Origin: DAINRZ01 sp964634885
Lineage (GTDB): Bacteria > Bacteroidota > Ignavibacteria > Kapaibacteriales > UBA2268
Assembly (NCBI GenBank): GCA_964634885.1
Contig: CAZWLN010000051.1
Location: 1 to 32,907 of the forward strand
Length of the DNA stretch: 32,907 nucleotides
Direction: 5' to 3'
Positions 11,201-17,682 of the stretch are shown piece by piece. The translations under genes were made by a program, and so were the position numbers. Position 1 is the stretch's first letter, and each line of letters begins with the position of its first letter. Below the pieces are notes generated by a model, which worked only from the letters and a program-made list of their open reading frames with translations, was not told where the DNA came from and did no database searches.

Positions 11201-11594
11201 TATCTTTTGTTTGAAACAGAAGGGTGAAACTAAAGGCAATGAACTGTTAAACCCTTTGCAACCATACTTTTTAGTTTATATCAGATATGATGGTACAACA
11301 AGATTCAATTATGTTCATGTAAAACAGATATTAGAGACCTATCGTATTCTATGCAGCAATATATCTGAAGCGATTGAAACACTGTGCAACCTGTTTGATG
11401 AAGAAACTGAAAACGGCAAAATAATGGATCAATACACCGATCTTTTACATAAAGCCGTTAATTCAATCGTTGGCACTTTTAGAAAAAAAGCTGGTGCCAG
11501 TCTGTTTACAAAAGACGGTATCTTACCTGCGATAAAAAAACAACTGAATGACTCTGACGATTTTGAACTTGTTACTTGGTTAATAATAAAATAA
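8211..11594 (+). CDS. PLD nuclease-SNF2 helicase fusion, defence-type
   Basis: The product is 1127 residues. The N-terminal part (~45-180) is a phospholipase D-like phosphodiesterase with an intact single HxK(x)4D motif (H136, K138, D143) followed by GSSN (153-156). PLD nucleases normally need two such motifs, so a dimer is likely. Residues ~275-880 form a SNF2/superfamily 2 helicase: Walker A DSVGLGKT (~284-291), DESH (~375-378), SAT (~414-416), ISEGQNLQ, and motif VI QRFGRIDR (~842). A charged coiled-coil insert (~610-690) separates the two RecA lobes. The ~240-residue C-terminal region is unassigned. By family knowledge this is a DNA translocase linked to nucleic-acid cleavage. The methylase gene begins 12 nt downstream, which implies one operon and an R-M-like or DISARM-like role. 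Base composition is AT-rich, unlike the flanking genes. The start could also be the ATG at 8244. No drmA or drmB gene is present. Confidence 0.85.
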   Translation: MRKCFSIEKNHMLNNDIITYSGIRDNRNRGSVGKFLLDNINVNSILSFVSAYFTIYAYDSLKRELDCINNLRFLFGEPKFLKTLDPQKSDKKYFKIDENGIKLENVLEQKRIAKDCSDWIQNKVEIKSIKKTGLLHGKMYHIDNNGVHSAIMGSSNFTTRGLGFSNNSNIELNIIIDSDRDRKDLKMWFEELWNDKELVGDVKDEVLEYLAQLYVNHSPEFIYYKTLFHLFEKDLEHQKHGTILTQQQHLTDSQIWNTLYEFQKHGVIGAINKLKQHNGCIIADSVGLGKTYEALAVIKYFELQNERVLVLCPKKLKENWTIYQAYLNHDLNIFQKDRLGYTVLCHTDLSRDTGFSGDIDIANFNWSAFDLVVIDESHNFRNDTKGKNERKSRYEKLMDDIIKSGNKTKVLLLSATPVNTNLKDIRNQINFFTEGDDARFSSSMGIDSLKDTIAQAQREFTIWADAKNEIGNSRDLLDKLPPSFFKLLDELTIARSRKHILRYYQSELDRIGAFPRRMIPVSRSTDIDTMDMFLSYDKLDHEIDEYKLSLFSPSKYVLPEFWEKYGIKKKEEGKKGVYGETLTRENYLIGMMKINFLKRLESSVEAFEITMKRTVDKIVDLEKKITDFKERKKREINKISINQEDTDDIELTDLQDRIGILEYDLEHMDLEGWLKDLKEDKRQLYSLYNAAKDVTVERDAKLQELVKLLKYKIENPKVNKNGIPNKKVLIFTAFSDTANYLFDSLNEWVKNDLGTDIALVTGSGNNKSSYKPQGFKNQTEFNHILTNFSPVAKNRIKNKTMPQNGEIDILIATDCISEGQNLQDCDYVINYDIHWNPVRIIQRFGRIDRIGSFNNEIQMVNFWPTEDLNKYINLKNRVESRMALVDLTATGEDDVLNGEQFHDPLSIDVKYRDKQLIKLKDEILDLEEMTESISFSDFSLEDFRIDLMKYIENNKKLLEEAPLGLYSIVPSPSGQYRNIINYKDIEEKAKAVIQPGIIFCLKQKGETKGNELLNPLQPYFLVYIRYDGTTRFNYVHVKQILETYRILCSNISEAIETLCNLFDEETENGKIMDQYTDLLHKAVNSIVGTFRKKAGASLFTKDGILPAIKKQLNDSDDFELVTWLIIK

Positions 11595-11606
11595 TAGGGC
11601 AATTCA

Positions 11607-14600
11607 ATGGGTGAACATATTATTCTTCAAAATATCGAATCAAAAATTAAGGCTTTTCAGTCCGGTTCTCTTAAGCAGAATACTCTTGATTTCTTTAGCG
11701 CTCTTGGTTATGAAAGTCCACGTCAGATGGAGCTATTTGAAAACAAACCGGACCGTTTTTTAGAGTTTCTTTCGAATAATGATTTTACCTTAAATGAAGA
11801 ACAGTCGAAAGTAGAGGAATGGAAATCGGTTGATTTGGTAATGCAACTAACAAATGAAGAAATTAATTTTGATTTTGAAGAATGGAGTAAACAGGACTCG
11901 ACCAATTTTAAATCATATCTTATTCTTGCTATTGAATTAGCAGGTCAAAACTACACCAATTCGACTCTTTCAAGTATCACAAGAACTATTAACAAACTAT
12001 TTCCAAATCCCGTTTTTGTTCTTTATAAGTATGATTCATATCTCACTTTTTCCTTGATTGAAAGAAGACCGCATAAGAGAAACAGTAATAAGGATGTTCT
12101 GGAAAAAGTATCGCAGATTCATAATATTAATATTAACAAACCCCATACCGGGCATATTCACATCCTTAATTCATTCTCGCTCGATTCCATCACGAAGGAA
12201 TCGAATAAAAACAAACTATCGAACTTTAGAGAATTGCATAATGGATGGAGCAAAGTATTAAACACAGAAGTTTTAAATGATAAGTTTTATAAAGAATATC
12301 AAAAATTGTTGAATGGTCTCGTTAATGAAGTATATTCTAAATATCACAAGGAACGCGGGACATTAATACCCTCAACTATTCATCAAGGTGTGCTCAATCT
12401 GATGAATAGAATAATGTTTATTTATTTCCTACAGAAGAAAAACTGGCTTGCCGGTGACGAGAACTTTATTTATCATTTTTGGAAGAAATATCAGACTTCA
12501 CGGCTTCGGCAAAATACTTTCCATTCAGATTGGTTGAATACACTTTTTTTCAATGCTTTTAATAATAAATTCTGCGGGAATAAAGATGAGAGTATAACAA
12601 TAGCAGTTTTAGCCGAGAATTTCGATGTTACAAGCTTCCCCTATCTCAATGGCGGCCTGTTTACAAAGCATGATGAATACGATTTCTTCACACTCGAAGA
12701 TATATGGTTTACTAAATTATTCGAGTTCTTTGAATCTTATATTTTCACAATTTCTGAAGAGACACCACTCGAAATAAATCTGGAAATCAATCCCGAACTT
12801 CTCGGGAGGATGTATGAGGGAATGGTCAGCAGAACCGATATTAAAGAAGAAGAAGGCGAACATGGAATTGTTTATACAGAGAAAGCAGAAATCAACTTCA
12901 TGGTTCGTAGATCGTTCGTCGAAGTAATCAGCCAGAAATCAAACAACAAATACTCCCGCGAATTCATCTACAAATTTGTGTTTGACCCAATTGACGAAAA
13001 GTTAAAATTACTAAAAGAATACAAAACAAAAGGTGAAGAACTTATTGAACTGATTATGTCTGTCACCTCTTGCGACCCGGCTTGTGGTTCCGGCTCTATG
13101 CTCTTAGGCGTTCTTCAACTGCAAATGGAACTGATCAGGGCTGTTAGAAAGTATTTAAACCTGGAATTAACACCAAAAGAAGACTATCACATAAAGAAAC
13201 AATTAATTTCCGATTGCATTTACGGAGTTGATATTAAAGAATGGGCTGTCAGAATTGCCGAACTCAGACTTTGGCTCTATATGATTTCAGAAGCCGAGTT
13301 TGATGATACCGATGAATTACAACGAGAGCCTTTATTGCCCAATTTGGACTTCAAATTGAGAACCGGAAACAGCCTATTGCCTAAATTCGGGAATATTGAT
13401 TTCGATTTTCATTCCCTACTTTCGGGCCGTAAGAAAAATGAAGGTTCTGGTAAGAAATTGTGGGACTTTATTAAAAAGAAAAAGTCCTTCATTAAAAACG
13501 AATCGACAGGCGAATCGGAAGACGAATCGACATACGAGAAACTAAAAGAAGAAGAGATGACTGTGTTTAAGGAAGTAATTCAAGAGCAGTTGATTGTACT
13601 TACTAAGAAAATCACTTCACCGAACGTCGTATCAAACATTTGGAACGAAGCGGAGGAGACAGTTAGCACTGAAGTTGAATCGTTAAAGACAGAAATTGAA
13701 AAACTCGAAATTTTAGATTCTAAAATAAGAAATGAAAACCGTCTGCCTTTCAGCTATGACTTTGACTTTATGGAGATATTTCAAATTCAGGACGATCCGG
13801 GATTTGACCTGGTAATAGGCAATCCCCCCTATATTAGACAGGAAGATATTTTACCACCGGAAGACCCCGAATACATAAAGTATTTGCTACAAGACGACAA
13901 GAAAGATGAAAAAACTGAAGTTAATAAAAAGCTAAAAGAAGAATTAAACAATAAGGTATATGAAAATTATCCCTTCCTGAAAACAAAAATCTCAACAATA
14001 GTTGACGGAAAGAAGAAGCAAATTCCAATTTATGGAAACAAAGTTCCCGGCAGAAGCGACATTTATGTCTATTTTCAGTTACTATGTCCAAGGCTGCTCA
14101 ATTCTAAGGGGACTCTGTGTTTCATCATTTCAAATTCATGGCTCGATGTTGAATTTGGCTCTTTTGTACAGAATTTTTTACTGAAACATTCGAATTTGTA
14201 CGCTGTCTATGATTGTAACGTAAGGTCTTTCGATGCGGCAGTAAATACAATTATATATCTTCATTCTGCTCTTAAAAACGCAGATAAAAGAATATCTGAA
14301 TCTGCAATCAAGCAACATAAACCGAGCGACAACATTGTTCGGTTCATCATGAACAAAATGGACTATTCGGAATTCGGGCGGTTTTCCGATTTTGTGATGG
14401 AGCAGGAACATTGCAATTCCAATACCTTCAGAGAACTGTACAGAGTGCTTCCGCTATCTCAAAAACAACTTTTTGAAAATGGATATGAGGATGAAGAAAA
14501 AATATTTATTGGTGATAAATGGGGCGGCAAGTATTTAAGAGCGCCTGAAATTTATTATATAATATTGGAATATGCATATAAAAATAATCTGATAAATAAA

Positions 14601-15470
14601 CTATCAAATTATTTTGAAGGGGAAAGATATTTAAATACTGGTGGTGCTGATGGTTTTTTTGTAATTACAGCCTTAGAAGATATTGGAGATAAACTACATA
14701 AAATCAAGAATGTTAAAATCATTAAGAAGAATAGTAATTCATTTGAAGGAATAATAGAAAGTAAATATCTTAAACCAATAATTAAAAATTATACCAAAAC
14801 GAATAAGTCAATTGAAATTTCAGGTTATGATGCTCATTGTTTAGTTATTCAAGATGAACCTTCTGATAATTTATTAAATTATATTAATTGGGCAGTAGAT
14901 CAGGGATATAATAATCGCTCTGCTGTAAAATTACAAACCCCATGGTATAAGCCCACAAATCAAATGATTCGTTCTGCAACAATACTCGTTCCTCGAAGTT
15001 TTAATGATACTTTTGTTATTCATTTTAATCCACTTAAATATCTTTCTTTGAGATTTTATCGGCTTCACAACAAAACAGATATTGATGATACTATCTTGAT
15101 AACGTATTTAAACTCAACAATGATAAATCTTTTTCAAGAAGTTCTAGGTAATAAATCTTTAGGATTAGGTGCATTGGATTTTTTCATGGCTGATTTTCTT
15201 TCAATGGAAGTACCAGTAATTTTGTCAAATAAATTCAATGAAATTCTAAAATCATTAAAGAACCGTAATATTAATGATGTTTTTATTGAACTCGGCTTCG
15301 ATCGAACAAAACCAATACGTGAACAAGAGCCTAATCCCCTGCCGGACAGAAAAGAACTTGACGACATTATCTTTGACGAACTCGGCCTCACTCAGGAAGA
15401 ACGCAAGGAGGTTTACTGGAGCGTAGCCGAACTTGTTAAACAAAGAATAGACAGAGCCGGGAGCAGGTAG
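11607..15470 (+). CDS. Large Eco57I-type DNA methylase (probable N6-adenine), partner of the PLD-helicase
   Basis: The product is 1287 residues. It starts 12 nt after the helicase stop, with AGGG a few bases upstream of the ATG. The N-terminal ~370 residues are helical/mixed (LGYESPRQ, then LFPNPVFVLYKYDSYLTFSL) and show no clear PD-(D/E)XK set. The methylase core has motif I DPACGSG (~489-495) and motif IV NPPY (~738), the signature of gamma-class N6-adenine methylases of the Eco57I/type I HsdM kind. Long lysine/glutamate-rich segments lie between the two motifs and after the second. Residues ~970-1230 are probably the target-recognition domain. Over this stretch GC falls to about 25% (76 of 300 bases counted at 14521-14820), against 42% at 13741-13860 and 47% at 15301-15420. 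It likely marks self DNA while the upstream helicase-nuclease attacks unmodified DNA. It resembles DISARM DrmMI in type, but no other DISARM gene accompanies it. Confidence 0.85.
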   Translation: MGEHIILQNIESKIKAFQSGSLKQNTLDFFSALGYESPRQMELFENKPDRFLEFLSNNDFTLNEEQSKVEEWKSVDLVMQLTNEEINFDFEEWSKQDSTNFKSYLILAIELAGQNYTNSTLSSITRTINKLFPNPVFVLYKYDSYLTFSLIERRPHKRNSNKDVLEKVSQIHNININKPHTGHIHILNSFSLDSITKESNKNKLSNFRELHNGWSKVLNTEVLNDKFYKEYQKLLNGLVNEVYSKYHKERGTLIPSTIHQGVLNLMNRIMFIYFLQKKNWLAGDENFIYHFWKKYQTSRLRQNTFHSDWLNTLFFNAFNNKFCGNKDESITIAVLAENFDVTSFPYLNGGLFTKHDEYDFFTLEDIWFTKLFEFFESYIFTISEETPLEINLEINPELLGRMYEGMVSRTDIKEEEGEHGIVYTEKAEINFMVRRSFVEVISQKSNNKYSREFIYKFVFDPIDEKLKLLKEYKTKGEELIELIMSVTSCDPACGSGSMLLGVLQLQMELIRAVRKYLNLELTPKEDYHIKKQLISDCIYGVDIKEWAVRIAELRLWLYMISEAEFDDTDELQREPLLPNLDFKLRTGNSLLPKFGNIDFDFHSLLSGRKKNEGSGKKLWDFIKKKKSFIKNESTGESEDESTYEKLKEEEMTVFKEVIQEQLIVLTKKITSPNVVSNIWNEAEETVSTEVESLKTEIEKLEILDSKIRNENRLPFSYDFDFMEIFQIQDDPGFDLVIGNPPYIRQEDILPPEDPEYIKYLLQDDKKDEKTEVNKKLKEELNNKVYENYPFLKTKISTIVDGKKKQIPIYGNKVPGRSDIYVYFQLLCPRLLNSKGTLCFIISNSWLDVEFGSFVQNFLLKHSNLYAVYDCNVRSFDAAVNTIIYLHSALKNADKRISESAIKQHKPSDNIVRFIMNKMDYSEFGRFSDFVMEQEHCNSNTFRELYRVLPLSQKQLFENGYEDEEKIFIGDKWGGKYLRAPEIYYIILEYAYKNNLINKLSNYFEGERYLNTGGADGFFVITALEDIGDKLHKIKNVKIIKKNSNSFEGIIESKYLKPIIKNYTKTNKSIEISGYDAHCLVIQDEPSDNLLNYINWAVDQGYNNRSAVKLQTPWYKPTNQMIRSATILVPRSFNDTFVIHFNPLKYLSLRFYRLHNKTDIDDTILITYLNSTMINLFQEVLGNKSLGLGALDFFMADFLSMEVPVILSNKFNEILKSLKNRNINDVFIELGFDRTKPIREQEPNPLPDRKELDDIIFDELGLTQEERKEVYWSVAELVKQRIDRAGSR

Positions 15471-15726
15471 TTTAAAGAATGCTTCCCTCCCCCCTACAAT
15501 TTTGTAATTTATTCAATAAGTGGTAATTTTACTTTTGGGTTCCGGCAATTTTTAAAATAACTGTGATTGCATGGATAAATTAAAAATTGACGGGCCGGGA
15601 AAGATCAACATGTATGAAAATGGCGCTGCAACGCTCGCTGTTTGGTGAAAATCATGATGTAAACGGTTCGTTGACTGTTTACATTGTTTTTTTAAAAGGT
15701 ATGGATTATTGAAAAGAGAGGTCGCA

Positions 15727-16728
15727 ATGGCAATAAGAATCGGCATCAACGGTTTTGGAAGAATCGGCAAATATGTTTTCCGGCTGGCTGTGGAAACACC
15801 GGGAATCGAAGTTGTTCACCTGAACGACAGCAAGATGGATACACGCCTGATGGCACACCTGCTTAAATACGACAGCGTCCACCACAGGTTCGGCGCCGAC
15901 ATCGGCTTCGACGAGAACCACCTCTACGTCAACGGCTCAAAGATCGCCGTTACGAACAGCGCTTCGCCTTCGGAAATACCCTGGCAACAGTCCGGGGTCG
16001 ATGTTGCTGTGGATTCCTGCGGCAAATTCAAGGAACGGAAGACTTTACAGGGACACTTAGACAACGGGGTTAAAAAGGTAATCCTGAGCTGCCCGCCTGC
16101 TGACGGCTCCATCGACAGGACAATCGTCATGGGCGCAAACCACACTGAGATAGCCCCGACGGACAGGATCATCTCCAACGCTTCCTGCACCACCAACTGT
16201 GTAGGAATCATGCTCAAAGTGCTGAGGGATGAGTTCGGCATCAAAAGGGCGTTCATGAATACCGTCCACCCTACTACCAACAACCAGAACATCCAGGACG
16301 GGTTCCATTCGGACTACCGCCGCGCCCGCTCGGCAATAAACAACATAATACCGACAACTACCAGCGCCATTAAAACGATACATATAATTTACCCGGACAT
16401 GAAGGATATATTCGACGGCTTCGCCACCAGGGTGCCCGTAGCAGACTGCTCCTTCGTCGAGCTGACCGCCCAATTGAACAAAAATGTAACAGTCGGTGAG
16501 ATCAACGACGCTTTCAGGAAGCATTCCACCGGCGCCCTAAGGGACTACCTCGAATACTGTAACGAACCGATTGTCAGCACCGACGTAAACAACAACACCC
16601 ACTCCGCTGTCTATGACGAGTTGGCAACGAAAGTCATCGGCGGAGACCTGGTCCAGGTACTGGCATGGTACGACAACGAAAGCGGCTACTCTGCAAGGAT
16701 AATCGACCTGGCAAAGTATATTTCTTAA
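15727..16728 (+). CDS. gap: Glyceraldehyde-3-phosphate dehydrogenase, divergent type I
   Basis: The product is 333 residues from the ATG at 15727, which has AGAGAGG just upstream. The frame also opens at a TTG (15709), but ATG plus Shine-Dalgarno is preferred. The Rossmann motif INGFGRIG is intact, and LND gives the acidic residue expected for NAD preference. The catalytic SNASCTTNC and the active-site His (TVHPTTN) are present, as are RVPV and WYDNESGYS. Family role: oxidative phosphorylation of glyceraldehyde-3-phosphate in glycolysis. Oddities are DSCGKF where S/ATGxF is usual, TTTSAIK where TTGAAK is usual (phosphate loop), and GF where Leu-Pro usually precedes the conserved HxD(L)RRAR. 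It may therefore be a second, specialised paralogue. Erythrose-4-phosphate dehydrogenase is less likely. Its GC-rich composition contrasts with the preceding operon. It is transcribed alone and converges on the 17683-20109 gene. Confidence 0.88.
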   Translation: MAIRIGINGFGRIGKYVFRLAVETPGIEVVHLNDSKMDTRLMAHLLKYDSVHHRFGADIGFDENHLYVNGSKIAVTNSASPSEIPWQQSGVDVAVDSCGKFKERKTLQGHLDNGVKKVILSCPPADGSIDRTIVMGANHTEIAPTDRIISNASCTTNCVGIMLKVLRDEFGIKRAFMNTVHPTTNNQNIQDGFHSDYRRARSAINNIIPTTTSAIKTIHIIYPDMKDIFDGFATRVPVADCSFVELTAQLNKNVTVGEINDAFRKHSTGALRDYLEYCNEPIVSTDVNNNTHSAVYDELATKVIGGDLVQVLAWYDNESGYSARIIDLAKYIS

Positions 16729-16791
16729 AAAAAGCGTAACGTGATTTAACCTACCGAAGGTTCCGAACCTTCAGATGGTTCCCGACTTGCG

Positions 16792-16824
16792 AGATGGACT
16801 CCACCTCGCAGGTGGAGTCCATCT
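16792..16824. repeat. Perfect 15-bp inverted repeat
   Basis: AGATGGACTCCACCT (16792-16806) and its exact complement (16810-16824) are separated by CGC. No T-run follows, so it is not a classical terminator, though it lies 64 bp after the GAPDH stop and could stop or stabilise that mRNA. A smaller palindrome, GAAGGTTCCGAACCTTC, lies just before it at 16756-16772. Confidence 0.8.
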
Positions 16825-16857
16825 AGAAGCTACCGGAACGGAGCAGATTGTCTCTTT

Positions 16858-17340
16858 CTTTATCCGGCCCACGCCATAAATGACGTGGCTATTGAGAGGG
16901 GAAAGCCGCTTTGGTTCTACTTCTTCTGACTTTACAAACTTTATAAACTTTATAAACTAATTAACCCCATCCCGGCCTTCCCCAAGGGGAAGGAGGAAGA
17001 AGCACGGACTTTTTTTCTTCTTTCTTTACAAACTTTATAAACTTTATAAACTAATTAACCCCATCCCGGCCTTCCCCANNNNNNNNNNNNNNNNNNNNNN
17101 NNNNNNNNNNNNNNNNNNNNNNNNNNNNNNNNNNNNNNNNNNNNNNNNNNNNNNNNNNNNNNNNNNNNNNNNNNNNNNTTATCCGGCCCACGCCATAAAT
17201 GACGTGGCTATTGAGAGGGGAAAGCCGCTTTGGCTCTACTTTTTCTGACTTTACAAACTTTATAAACTTTATAAACTTTATAAACTTGACGAACTGATTA
17301 ACCCCATCCCGTCCTTCCCCAAGGGGAAGGAGAAAGAAAC
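16858..17340. repeat. Duplicated composite intergenic repeat with 9-bp tandem units (contains the gap)
   Basis: Two near-identical blocks begin at 16858 and 17179 with a hairpin-rich leader (CCCACGCCATAAATGACGTG). Each passes into 9-bp tandem units of the form ACTTTATAA/ACTTTACAA, then CCCCATCCC and the perfect hairpin CCTTCCCC-AA-GGGGAAGG (first copy 16976-16993). A further 9-bp run and a truncated CCCCATCCC part lie at 17033-17078, directly before the N run. The same composite recurs at 32671-32760. It has no coding potential beyond repeat-derived frames. Confidence 0.85.
17079..17178. other. Assembly gap of 100 N
   Basis: This is a run of exactly 100 N, the conventional scaffold gap of unknown size. 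It sits inside the duplicated composite repeat, which very likely caused the contig break. True distance and copy number here are unknown. Confidence 0.98.
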
Positions 17341-17361
17341 CTGAACTTTTTTCTTCTTTCT

Positions 17362-17460
17362 TGATGAACTTTACAAACTTGATGAACTTTACAAACTTGA
17401 TGAACTTGACAAACTGAAGAAGTCCAACCACCCCCTGCCCCCTCCTTATCCAAGGAGGGG
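17362..17460. repeat. 9-bp tandem repeat (ACTTGATGA/ACTTTACAA) plus hairpin
   Basis: At least six 9-bp units alternate between ACTTGATGA and ACTTTACAA. They are followed by a different perfect hairpin, CCCCTCCTT-ATCC-AAGGAGGGG, at 17439-17460. The order of 9-mer run then C-rich hairpin is the same as in the neighbouring composite repeats. Confidence 0.8.
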
Positions 17461-17540
17461 AAAATCGCTCTGGTTCTGCTTCTTCTTACATTTAGAATTT
17501 CTATTTCAGAATTCAGAATTAGCTGAGCCCTGAATGGTTT

Positions 17541-17563
17541 GAGACAGGTCTGAGACCTGTCTC
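17541..17563. repeat. REP-like palindrome GAGACAGGTC/GACCTGTCTC
   Basis: A perfect 10-bp inverted repeat (17541-17550 and 17554-17563) with a TGA loop lies in the repeat-rich spacer. No T-run follows. It resembles short dispersed palindromes rather than a terminator. Confidence 0.7.
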
Positions 17564-17682
17564 TACGAGTATATATACCGTAGGATGAGGGGAAAGCCGC
17601 TCCGGCTCTGCTTTTTCTTATATTCAGCATTGGCTACGCCGGTCTCGCTACGCTCGGCTCAGAATTCAGAATTCAGCATTCT

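Noticed and set aside
8211..15470. Complete DISARM, BREX or Mokosh system
   Set aside because: There is no drmA/drmB, no pglZ or brxC, and the helicase is SNF2-like, whereas Mokosh uses a different (COG1112-like) RNA helicase. Only the component types are shared.
15924..16524. Long antisense frames opposite the GAPDH gene
   Set aside because: They are shadows of a GC-rich real gene; the plus-strand product is unmistakable.
15727..16728. Erythrose-4-phosphate dehydrogenase or arsenic-linked (ArsJ-associated) GAPDH
   Set aside because: The match to Epd is no better than to GAPDH. No arsJ or other arsenic gene is adjacent; the ArsJ clade was considered only because of the shared G-K after the loop.
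16792..16824. Rho-independent terminator of the GAPDH gene
   Set aside because: The 15-bp stem is perfect, but no T-run follows on either strand. I list it as an inverted repeat only.
17051..17630. Minus-strand reading frames through the repeat block (KFIKFV-type and PLGEGRDG-type strings)
   Set aside because: They are translations of the 9-bp and hairpin repeats, one crosses the N run, and they have no start context. I take them as non-coding.
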